Virus record (IMG/VR): IMGVR_UViG_3300026097_000980
Coordinates: 62,001 to 126,000 of that record
From: a virus
Direction: 5' to 3' (one strand)
DNA: 64,000 bases
The first letter of the stretch is position 1; the number at the start of each line of letters is the position of its first letter. Below are positions 57,315 to 64,000 of the stretch, in pieces. A program made the translations under genes and the position numbers. The notes under the pieces are model-generated. The model worked only from the letters and a program-made list of their open reading frames with translations, ran no database searches and had not been told where the DNA came from.

Positions 57315-58883
57315 TCAGCCGCCATATGTGACTGAGAACGCTAAAGTGCCCGGTAACGCTGATGACAACGGATTTCTGTACGTTAACAGTATTGTGTCTT
57401 GGCGAGAACTGTCGTCGGCAATGTTGTTTCTTAGTGTAGCAGAAAATTCAAAATTTGTAAATATTGTAGGAGAACTTCCTCCTTCTATTACGTAATCATA
57501 GTCATCTGATATGCTAACAACATTGTTATCTTCCACGGTCATAATAGTAAGACGACCTCGTCTTACTGATGTATCTAATGTAAGAGTATAATCTACATAG
57601 ATATAACCGTTATCAGCTCCTAATGCTAAGAATGGTCTAGGACTTGGATCAAGGAATACTTCAGTTTTAATAACATTAGAAAATTCAGCAAAACTAGAAC
57701 CAATTACTTCGGCTATTGCTCCAGTTCCTTCTCCGGTTGTAAGTCCTGCATTTTCTACTCTGTTTGATGTACAGTTGTACATCACGTTTTCTAGTGTGTC
57801 TCCGAAATAAACTATTTCGCTTATAGGGTTAGCGGCAGACTGAGTTCCGTTTCCGCAATTTCTAAAGTCGGTGGTACGAATTGTTGTGCCACCGCCAGCG
57901 TTAAAATTTATTGCTCGTGTGTGTATCTCTTCAAATGTACAGTGATCGAAAATCCAATTATTGGTCTGTCCTGTTACACCATTTACATAGACACCGTCGT
58001 GTAAGTTAGTAAAGTTACAGGATTCAAAAGTTAATCTGGTTTGAAAATTATCTGTCTGTGTAATCTTAACAGCAAGATCGGAATCTTTAAAAGTACAATT
58101 ATCAAAAAAGACATCAGTTACACTAACTCCGACAAGCTCGTTAGTCCAGTTTAGCATTCCGAACCTACTTTCTATCGGCCCTACGGCGTTTCCTAATGTA
58201 TAATTTGATTCGAACGTGACATTTTCAAATTTAGAATTTTGTAATCCAGACAGGTTCATTTGTCCGCCTGCGAAGTCTAAAGTTAGATTTGAAATTTGAA
58301 CATTATTAGGTATGTTAGAACTGGTGAAATCTGCAAGTTCGTCGCCATCCTCGGTAATAAAAAACACACTGTTCCCGCCGAATCTTAAAAAAGTGTTCTG
58401 TTCAGTTTCTCCTCTTAGGATAACGTTGGAAGGAATATTTAGAGTTTGTGTAAAAAGGTATTCTCCATTCGGAACTATTAAAACTTTTCTAAGATCAGTG
58501 TTAGTGCTTCTAAATAATTGTGTGAATGCGTTTTCGAAAGCTTGAGTACTATCAGTGGATCCATCATTGACTGCTCCGAAATCAGCAACACTTACATACT
58601 CGTCTAGTTTATTCTGCAAGCTTCTCGAAGTAGAAAGACTTATTCCACTTACATTTCTTCCGTACTGATAACTTGCCGCTAATTCTAAGAGATTATCATT
58701 TTCAGTAACAATTTTAGTGTTTCCGACATATGGAGCGCCTTCTGCTACACTGCCATTTCCTATAAACAATTCCTGAGAATCAATTGCCCAGGCGATCTCA
58801 CCTGAACTTAATTGAGGAATGCCGTTATTGTTATTTTTAAGACCTCGTCTTACCTGAATTTTTGAGATTTGAACCACTGCCAC
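57315..58883 (-). CDS. Tail-spike protein, pectate-lyase-like
   Basis: A 522-residue protein. The N-terminus (KIQVRRGLKN, then LSSGEIAWAI and LFIGNGSVAEG) is the attachment module shared with the fibre at 11640. After VSVADFGAVNDGSTDSTQAF, the classic opening of phage spike pectate-lyase folds, comes a right-handed beta helix rich in N, T and F (SKFENVTFESNYT, FDHCTFEEIHTRAINFN, TTDFRNCGNG). It probably binds or degrades a surface polysaccharide. A CATAAATA late motif and TAGGAG SD lie upstream. Confidence 0.85.
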   Translation of the reverse strand: MAVVQISKIQVRRGLKNNNNGIPQLSSGEIAWAIDSQELFIGNGSVAEGAPYVGNTKIVTENDNLLELAASYQYGRNVSGISLSTSRSLQNKLDEYVSVADFGAVNDGSTDSTQAFENAFTQLFRSTNTDLRKVLIVPNGEYLFTQTLNIPSNVILRGETEQNTFLRFGGNSVFFITEDGDELADFTSSNIPNNVQISNLTLDFAGGQMNLSGLQNSKFENVTFESNYTLGNAVGPIESRFGMLNWTNELVGVSVTDVFFDNCTFKDSDLAVKITQTDNFQTRLTFESCNFTNLHDGVYVNGVTGQTNNWIFDHCTFEEIHTRAINFNAGGGTTIRTTDFRNCGNGTQSAANPISEIVYFGDTLENVMYNCTSNRVENAGLTTGEGTGAIAEVIGSSFAEFSNVIKTEVFLDPSPRPFLALGADNGYIYVDYTLTLDTSVRRGRLTIMTVEDNNVVSISDDYDYVIEGGSSPTIFTNFEFSATLRNNIADDSSRQDTILLTYRNPLSSALPGTLAFSVTYGG

Positions 58884-58915
58884 TTTGGCACACTCCTAAT
58901 TGATATTATCCAAAG

Positions 58916-58923
58916 TATTTATG
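58916..58923 (-). promoter_or_regulatory. Late promoter motif (CATAAATA)
   Basis: The minus strand reads CATAAATAC, 32 bases before the spike ATG, overlapping the stop of the nuclease gene. It allows a short leader that includes TAGGAG. Confidence 0.5.
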
Positions 58924-59635
58924 TGATTCTGTAGTACTGTTCGACTCGCTTACACCACTCTTCAGTCCAGTAATCAAAGTGTTCAGGCTCAAGGACAAAT
59001 TCTTGATATTGCGGATCTCCCCATTTACCTGGTTCAACTTCAGGTGGACGAACACACATAAGCACAACACCTTTGCGAATATTTGTACCATGCACTTCAT
59101 TATGCGCTAATGCATATGCCGTTAGTTGTAAAAAGTAATCATTAATCCATTCTCTTTTTTTAGGTTTGTTAGATTGTTTGAAGTCGAGAATAGCTTCGTC
59201 ACCGTTATGCAACCCCACACAGTCAGTGGTACCAGCGTAAAGCTCTGGAAAATATAAAGGAACTTCTGAACCCCATACTTCTGAGATAGCAGGGAATCCA
59301 ACTTCGATGACTTTCTTTGCCATGTTTAGACTTTGTTGAGCATACGGATTGCTCACGCTTTCTTTAAGTTCGTCGCCTTTGATGTAGTTTTCAAGATAAG
59401 TGTGCATACGAGTTCCGCGACTGGCAGCTTCTGTAGTAATCTGCTGTGCTTTCTGTTCGCCTACACGTTTACGCCATGCTTGAAGTGCTTGTCTTTGTTC
59501 TTCAGGTTTAGTCTTATCTAAGATAGTTGTTACTGAAGGAACTCGACTGCCATCCGGGCATTGATATAATCTTTTACCTTGGGAGTCATCACGAGAGAGA
59601 TTGAAGTATTGAAATTTATTTTTTAATAAGCTCAT
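58919..59635 (-). CDS. PD-(D/E)XK nuclease (RecB/MGME1-like)
   Basis: A 238-residue exonuclease-like protein. PSVTTILDKTKPEEQ, ASRGTRMHTYLENYIKG, a GTTDCVG acidic residue, EAILDFKQSN (D-x-K) and QLTAYALAHNE form the RecB-family nuclease core, as in MGME1 and phage exonucleases. It may process DNA ends in recombination or degrade host DNA. The ATG at 59635 lies 6 bases after the -10 of a consensus sigma70 promoter, so the message may be leaderless; a TTG one codon earlier is less likely. Confidence 0.8.
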   Translation of the reverse strand: MSLLKNKFQYFNLSRDDSQGKRLYQCPDGSRVPSVTTILDKTKPEEQRQALQAWRKRVGEQKAQQITTEAASRGTRMHTYLENYIKGDELKESVSNPYAQQSLNMAKKVIEVGFPAISEVWGSEVPLYFPELYAGTTDCVGLHNGDEAILDFKQSNKPKKREWINDYFLQLTAYALAHNEVHGTNIRKGVVLMCVRPPEVEPGKWGDPQYQEFVLEPEHFDYWTEEWCKRVEQYYRIT

Positions 59636-59641
59636 CAAACA

Positions 59642-59670
59642 AGTATACTTGCTCTTTGTACCGTTGTCAA
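59642..59670 (-). promoter_or_regulatory. Consensus sigma70 promoter with palindromic -10
   Basis: TTGACA (59665-59670), 17 bases, TATACT (59642-59647) on the minus strand. The -10 is the centre of the perfect palindrome CAAGTATACTTG (59640-59651). The expected start of transcription coincides with the ATG at 59635. Confidence 0.75.
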
Positions 59671-59671
59671 G

Positions 59672-60769
59672 TTAATTTTCAATTAATTTTTCCCAGGGTA
59701 CATCTTTACTACCGAAATGTCCGTAAACACAATTGGCACTGTACTGAGTAAAATTAAACATATTAAATTGTCTAATGATACCAAGTGGTGTAAGATCAAA
59801 TTGTTCAATCCAATTAAGTATACTCGCGTCGGCGCCGTCGCTGTCAACATATATGCTAACTGGATCTTTTACTCCAATAGCATAACCTAACTGTATAGTA
59901 CAACTGTTACAAAAACCTTTTGCTACAGCGTTTTTAGCTAACCAGCGAGCCATGTATGCCGCACTTCGATCTACTTTGGTAGGATCTTTTCCACTAAACG
60001 CACCGCCACCGTGACGAGCATAGCCGCCGTAAGTGTCTACAATAATCTTACGACCGGTAACACCTGCATCGCCATCCGGGCCACCTACTACAAAATTGCC
60101 TGTTGGGTTAAGATATAATTTTGTAACACCTTCTTGATATAATCCTCCAAGTTCTTCTATAATTGCAAGATTAGCTAAACCAAGTGCTTCTAATTTTTTA
60201 CCTTCGGCATGCTGTGTGCTTACAACCACGGCTGTAGCCACACTAGGCTTTCCGTCTACATATTTAATAGATACCTGTGACTTGGCATCTGGACCTAGTA
60301 TATCTAAATTAGATAAACGCTTGTTATCTAAATTTTTAAGTATTTCGTGACTGTAATGGATAGGTGCTGGCATATAACTTGACGTTTCGTTACAGGCATA
60401 CCCGAACATTAGTCCTTGATCGCCTGCTCCGAAGTTGTCTGTGCCTAACCCAATGTCTCCACTTTGCTTGTGTAAATGATTGTGTACTGTTAATTGGTTC
60501 CAATGAAATCCTTGTTGTTCGTAACCGATTTCTTTGACCTTGTCTCGCACTAACTGCTCAACTTCGTCAGTAGTTAGATTGAAGTTTTTAACTTCTCCCG
60601 CTAGGCAAACATAGTTTGTAGTTACAAGAGTTTCGCATGCTACTCTGGTAGTTTCATCACCCGCTTGCAATGCCGCATCTAAGATTGCATCTGAAATCTG
60701 ATCAGCAACTTTATCAGGATGTCCGGAGCTCACTGACTCGCTTGTAAATATAAAGTTATCTTTATTCAT
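59672..60769 (-). CDS. metK: S-adenosylmethionine synthetase
   Basis: A 365-residue MetK, making SAM from methionine and ATP. FTSESVSSGHPDKVADQISD, GAGDQGLMFGYACNET, the P-loop-like GGPDGDAGVTGRKIIVDTYGG and GGGAFSGKDPTKVDRSAAY are all intact. It is about 20 residues shorter than E. coli MetK. No clear SD precedes the ATG. The product serves the two radical SAM proteins and methyltransferases; AhcY removes the by-product. Confidence 0.94.
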   Translation of the reverse strand: MNKDNFIFTSESVSSGHPDKVADQISDAILDAALQAGDETTRVACETLVTTNYVCLAGEVKNFNLTTDEVEQLVRDKVKEIGYEQQGFHWNQLTVHNHLHKQSGDIGLGTDNFGAGDQGLMFGYACNETSSYMPAPIHYSHEILKNLDNKRLSNLDILGPDAKSQVSIKYVDGKPSVATAVVVSTQHAEGKKLEALGLANLAIIEELGGLYQEGVTKLYLNPTGNFVVGGPDGDAGVTGRKIIVDTYGGYARHGGGAFSGKDPTKVDRSAAYMARWLAKNAVAKGFCNSCTIQLGYAIGVKDPVSIYVDSDGADASILNWIEQFDLTPLGIIRQFNMFNFTQYSANCVYGHFGSKDVPWEKLIEN

Positions 60770-60792
60770 ATATGTAGTTATTCGTTTGCTTA

Positions 60793-61152
60793 TTAGGAAA
60801 GATTTTTTTCGGCGTTTGATGCGGCGATCTGATCAACAGCATCTTGGCTGTCGTCGCCATCTGAAGTTCGTTTTTCTTTTCCGACACCCGGAACATTTAG
60901 TTCAATACCACTGCCGTCATAGTTTTTTGTAAGATTTTTTATAACTTTCCCTTCATCGCTATTAAAAATAGCGTCGAAGGTTTCATAATCCATAGTAACA
61001 TAGATTTCGTTGTTTGCGAGGAAGTCAGTCAGCGCACCGTAGTTTATCTTAGCTGGGGAAGTTCTGTAAGATGACTTTGAAATGTAATTTTTCAAGACAG
61101 TAGCAAGAACACTTATAATGTGTTCTTGGTTTGAAAATTCAAACAGCTTCAT
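60793..61152 (-). CDS. Conserved marine T4-like phage protein
   Basis: A 119-residue protein starting MKLFEFSNQEHIISVLATVL, with YVTMDYETFDAIFNSDEGKV in the middle and a polar acidic tail. I recall homologues beside virion genes in T4-like cyanophages; function unknown. The ATGA-type overlap with the next gene is 4 bases. Confidence 0.6.
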   Translation of the reverse strand: MKLFEFSNQEHIISVLATVLKNYISKSSYRTSPAKINYGALTDFLANNEIYVTMDYETFDAIFNSDEGKVIKNLTKNYDGSGIELNVPGVGKEKRTSDGDDSQDAVDQIAASNAEKNLS

Positions 61153-62219
61153 CCAGCTAAAATTCCTAACATTCTGCTAGAACGCTCGATGCTTTCTCTC
61201 TTTGCTCTGCCCTCTGCTTCACTGCCACCTACTGCTGGTTCCGAAGTCCCAAAATCATCTTCTTCAGGCTCTAATTCATCTAAATCCAAAGGACCTTCAT
61301 CTTCTGGTTCTTCCTGAGGTTCGTCGCCTAGCATATCAGTTGGAGCTGATTCTCCCGATAGTACCAAAAGTGCATTATGTAAATCCATTCTGGTAGTCTT
61401 AAGATGATCTAATGCATCAGAAATTGCAGGTGATACCGACTCAATGAAGTCTTTTGCTTCTTGATAACCCATTTCTTCGCGGATGGAATCGCCTAGTTGT
61501 AGTAAAGTTTCATTTTCCATACCACTAAGTTCGTCAATCCAGCGATCCACTCTATCAACCATTGTTTTTGCAGTTACAATTGCAGAAGCCTGTTGTACTT
61601 CACCTTCTGCTACTACACTGTTATTATTTTCTATACTATCCATCATATCATCCATCGGGTCGTCATCGTATTCTTGTCTAAAATCAAAATCATCATTTTC
61701 GTATTCTATTACTGCCTGAAAATCATCTTCAAGATCCTGTAAGAGATTATCGAATCCCCTTCTTGGTTCTTCGCCATCATCGCCTGAATATTCATATGCC
61801 ACAGCTTCTATTGCGGCCTCAACATCACCTTGTTCTAGGTGACGAATCACTGTTTCAGGATTTACATCACCGTAGGCACGATAATCATCGTTGGCTTTTT
61901 GGTCAAACTTTTTTAGTAGTTCACGGACCATATTTTCATCAACGTCCTGTCCTTCAGCAACCTGTTCCTCTCTCTCAGCAAGTTCGGCATTGATAGCATC
62001 AAGCATCCACTGTGCTTGAAGATAATTTTCATTTTGTAAATCTTCATTAAATTTGCTATTTGATCTAAAATTATGTAACTGTGTACGTAATTTATTTCTA
62101 GAATCTTCTAATTGCGGATCGGAGAACGACTCAAAATTAATTTTTTTACCGAAAGTTTTAGCCATACTTTCGTTAATTTTTTTCGAAGTGTTCTTTGAAA
62201 AAATTTCTTTTGTTATCAT
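61149..62219 (-). CDS. Conserved virion-associated protein
   Basis: A 356-residue, strongly acidic protein. The middle (QQASAIVTAKTMVDRVDRWI, then ETLLQLGDSIREEMG and ISDALDHLKTTRMDLHNALL) matches, as I recall, a structural protein found in many T4-like cyanophages. The N-terminal part is helical, with a run of Asp (RQEYDDDPMDDMMDS). The C-terminus is very acidic with a final helix. I infer a virion or prohead role. Confidence 0.6.
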   Translation of the reverse strand: MITKEIFSKNTSKKINESMAKTFGKKINFESFSDPQLEDSRNKLRTQLHNFRSNSKFNEDLQNENYLQAQWMLDAINAELAEREEQVAEGQDVDENMVRELLKKFDQKANDDYRAYGDVNPETVIRHLEQGDVEAAIEAVAYEYSGDDGEEPRRGFDNLLQDLEDDFQAVIEYENDDFDFRQEYDDDPMDDMMDSIENNNSVVAEGEVQQASAIVTAKTMVDRVDRWIDELSGMENETLLQLGDSIREEMGYQEAKDFIESVSPAISDALDHLKTTRMDLHNALLVLSGESAPTDMLGDEPQEEPEDEGPLDLDELEPEEDDFGTSEPAVGGSEAEGRAKRESIERSSRMLGILAG

Positions 62220-62668
62220 AATAAAATTTCCAACTGTCTTTTATTTAGTGAATTTTTAACTAAATTTTCTATTTTTTGTTTTGTAAGATCTAAACGGATT
62301 TTTGCTTCTTGATATCTCGATTCGAATATTTCAGCGTCATAATATTTTCTCTGACCAAGTTTTTCTTTGTGATGTTTCGCAAAAATTTTTGTTTCGATTA
62401 ACCAGTGTCCGTATTCTTGATCTAATCCGTACAATTGTTGTTGTTTCTGTGCGTTGGCTTTGAAAAAAACGTATTCTGCAAGTGCAAGTGCAGTATCATT
62501 TAAAAATATGTTATCGTATAATGTTTTATTTTTAAAAATGATTTTTTTTCTTTTATTTTTTTGAACTATTTTAATTTCGCCTAGCTGAATACCTTCATTA
62601 ATTTTTTTAGGAATTAATTTATTACTTGTTTTAATGATCTGATTAAGTTTTTTGTCAAGATCGTTCAT
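62216..62668 (-). CDS. Unknown basic helical protein
   Basis: A 150-residue Lys-rich helical protein (KIVQKNKRKKIIFKNKTLYD, then ALALAEYVFFKANAQKQQQL and a final helix). Overlaps the next gene by 4 bases and probably belongs to the same virion-related group. Not recognised. Confidence 0.55.
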   Translation of the reverse strand: MNDLDKKLNQIIKTSNKLIPKKINEGIQLGEIKIVQKNKRKKIIFKNKTLYDNIFLNDTALALAEYVFFKANAQKQQQLYGLDQEYGHWLIETKIFAKHHKEKLGQRKYYDAEIFESRYQEAKIRLDLTKQKIENLVKNSLNKRQLEILL

Positions 62669-62699
62669 GATCTTGTATTTAAAAAAAGAAAAGGACTTC

Positions 62700-62942
62700 T
62701 TAGCCCATTTTGAGTAGTATGGTAACTACAATTGACAGCACACCAGCTACCACAGTACCTGCTGTACCAATGATTACTTTGCTTAGGCTTTTTTGTCCGG
62801 TGATGATGTCGTCGTGAATGTCATCTACTTTGGTTTCGAGGGTTGTTAAGCGGTTGTCTAACTGCTCATAACGAAGGGCACACAAATCAACATGTGCTTC
62901 TAGACTTTCTTTTTCTAATGATGTAGGCTGTTTAGTTGCCAT
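62700..62942 (-). CDS. Small coiled-coil membrane protein
   Basis: An 80-residue protein: a short coiled coil (RLTTLETKVDDIHDDIITGQ) and one C-terminal span (IGTAGTVVAGVLSIVVTILL). The layout is similar to phage holin-associated or spanin-like proteins, but nothing is decisive. SD CGGAGAT. The 95 bases upstream of it contain no convincing gene. Confidence 0.5.
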   Translation of the reverse strand: MATKQPTSLEKESLEAHVDLCALRYEQLDNRLTTLETKVDDIHDDIITGQKSLSKVIIGTAGTVVAGVLSIVVTILLKMG

Positions 62943-63037
62943 CTTATCTCCGTTTATCTCGCTCCGAGATGAATAAAGTAAACTCTTGGTTGGCCTTTAT
63001 TGAGTTGTTCTAAGATGCCTTGTTTGCCTATATGTGT

Positions 63038-63361
63038 TTATTTATCTTCTTGCTTTAAATTCTGATTGATCTCGCGAAGTTCTTCGCTGATTTCTTTTAG
63101 ATTGTTTGCTGTATTTAATAAGAGATTACTTAATCGTGCCAGTTTAAATATTGCCCACCACCACCAATACACAGCAACAGCGAAAAATGCAATGCCGCCG
63201 ATAACAACAGCACGATTCCAACCTTCAGTCCAGCCGATCATGTCTATAAAAAATATACCGGCTAATGCAATTAGTGGAACAGTCCAGCCAGCATACGCCC
63301 ACCAACGAACTTCTCTGTTGGTAGTAGAATAGAAATTTTTAAACCGTTCTAAGTTGATCAT
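63038..63361 (-). CDS. Two-span membrane protein
   Basis: A 107-residue protein with two spans (YAGWTVPLIALAGIFFIDM and VIGGIAFFAVAVYWWWWAIF) and a C-terminal helical tail (NNLKEISEELREINQNL). A TTTAAATA motif lies 5 bases before the ATG. It might be a holin-like protein; not certain. Confidence 0.5.
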   Translation of the reverse strand: MINLERFKNFYSTTNREVRWWAYAGWTVPLIALAGIFFIDMIGWTEGWNRAVVIGGIAFFAVAVYWWWWAIFKLARLSNLLLNTANNLKEISEELREINQNLKQEDK

Positions 63362-63397
63362 ACTAATATTTAAATTTTTTTGTAAAAAAAGAAAACA

Positions 63398-63790
63398 CTA
63401 GGCTTTAATATGAACCCAGGTGTTAGACGCTTCGCCGATGGTTATAAATGCAGGCGGTGAGAAATCTACAGTATCGTCGAGCCCTTCTATAATGGGAACA
63501 CCTTGTAGGTCTTTTATAAGTAAACCGGCTTCTCCGTCTTCGTCAAGAAAAAACCCATTCTGTTCTGTGTTGAATTCCCAGATCCAGTGAGCGGCTTTTC
63601 CTCTGTTCGCAACCGGAACTGTGCCAGTATGTTTTACAGGATCGACTATCCAATCTATATTACTGCGAAGCCCTATCGTTTGAATTAGAGCGTTGAGATT
63701 AGACTGTTGAAGCTTCTGATAATCAGATTGAGGACGCAGATTATCTGTTCTAGTTATGTCTACTAATGTAATAATCTCAAAAGTCTGCAT
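63398..63790 (-). CDS. Conserved marine T4-like phage protein
   Basis: A 130-residue protein: FEIITLVDITRTDN, NALIQTIGLRSNIDW, KAAHWIWEFNTEQNG and GLLIKDLQGVPII. I recall this pattern as one of the most widespread conserved proteins of unknown function in T4-like cyanophages and relatives. A CGTAAATA motif lies 6 bases before the ATG, and no SD is evident. Confidence 0.7.
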   Translation of the reverse strand: MQTFEIITLVDITRTDNLRPQSDYQKLQQSNLNALIQTIGLRSNIDWIVDPVKHTGTVPVANRGKAAHWIWEFNTEQNGFFLDEDGEAGLLIKDLQGVPIIEGLDDTVDFSPPAFITIGEASNTWVHIKA

Positions 63791-63806
63791 GACCTTTATT
63801 TACGTC

Positions 63807-63840
63807 ATAAAAAAAGGGCAATAAAATTATTGCCCTTCTT
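63807..63840 (-). terminator. Rho-independent terminator
   Basis: GAAGGGCAATAA, then TTATTGCCCTT and TTTTTT on the minus strand, 20 bases after the stop of the partial gene. It separates that gene from the operon downstream. Confidence 0.85.
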
Positions 63841-63859
63841 CGTAATAGTTTAAAAACTA

Positions 63860-64000
63860 TTAAGCGAAAGTACCGCCAGTAAGTGTGACTTCAGTGATAG
63901 CCACGTCGTCAGCTGACTGACCTAGTGCAGAAGCAACTGCTTCTTCCATGCTTTCGAAAGTAGTGTTTCCAGTATCGTCTGTACCACCGTATGCAGAAGC
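63860..64000 (-). CDS. C-terminal end of an unknown protein (partial)
   Basis: The frame runs open from the window end to a TAA at 63860 and gives the last 46 residues (ASAYGGTDDTGNTTFESMEE at first, then VAITEVTLTGGTFA at the end). The Gly/Thr-rich beta-like end suits a virion protein. A terminator follows directly. Its start lies outside the window. Confidence 0.6.
   Translation of the reverse strand, partial: ASAYGGTDDTGNTTFESMEEAVASALGQSADDVAITEVTLTGGTFA

Noticed and set aside
62944-63036. Minus-strand open frame with GKQGILEQLNKGQ and VYFIHLGAR
   Set aside because: It looks protein-like but has no start codon after the preceding stop and no SD; possibly a relic.

Overview
This window looks like part of the genome of a large T4-like marine bacteriophage (myovirus). 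Reasons: long runs of short, tightly overlapping genes, almost all on the minus strand; a T4 gp4-type head-completion nuclease; a PAAR tip protein; several tail-fibre and tail-spike proteins; class Ia ribonucleotide reductase with glutaredoxin; a T4 DexA-like exonuclease; a tRNA cluster; and TATAAATA-type late promoter motifs beside consensus sigma70 promoters. No capsid, terminase or polymerase gene lies here, so the phage call rests on these features together. The host is probably a Gram-negative heterotroph: the iron-sulphur subunit of succinate dehydrogenase resembles the gammaproteobacterial form as I remember it, while the tmRNA is the two-piece permuted type best known from alphaproteobacteria, cyanobacteria and some betaproteobacteria.

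Layout. 1-15.5 kb is an accessory island of 2-oxoglutarate/Fe(II)-oxygenase-like proteins, two radical SAM proteins, a Rossmann/SDR-like protein, two paralogous kinase-like proteins and two related tail-fibre proteins, ending with an RNA polymerase omega subunit and a small basic protein. 15.6-19.8 kb holds a glycine-zipper protein, tRNA-Ser, then a respiratory cassette (SdhB, cytochrome c, several tiny membrane proteins) and serine hydroxymethyltransferase. 19.8-24.5 kb has tRNA-Leu, the gp4-like nuclease, a phosphoesterase and small unknown genes behind a sigma70 promoter. 24.5-25.6 kb is the tRNA cluster with two degenerate tRNA-like elements. 25.6-33.5 kb has small membrane proteins, a second phosphoesterase, a sulfotransferase-like protein and two large exported low-complexity proteins. 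33.6-43.4 kb carries a Fis-like regulator, a probable internal head protein, a bilin reductase, S-adenosylhomocysteine hydrolase, heme oxygenase, ClpS, Hsp20, GMP reductase, DexA-like exonuclease, GroEL, GroES and bS21. 43.4-50.4 kb has a coiled-coil membrane protein, lipoproteins, a SleB-type hydrolase, peroxiredoxin, rubrerythrin and the tmRNA. 50.4-64 kb has fibre/PAAR tail genes, glutaredoxin, NrdB, NrdA, a pectate-lyase-like spike, a RecB-like nuclease, MetK and conserved virion-associated proteins.

How it fits together. The genes suggest a virus that remodels host metabolism and gene expression: omega, bS21, tmRNA, ClpS and GroESL act on transcription, translation and proteostasis; MetK, AhcY and GlyA on one-carbon/SAM metabolism; NrdAB, glutaredoxin and GMP reductase on nucleotides; SdhB and cytochrome c on respiration; and heme oxygenase plus bilin reductase would turn heme into a bilin. 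Several sigma70-type and late-type promoter motifs sit only 4-6 bases from start codons, which predicts leaderless transcripts.
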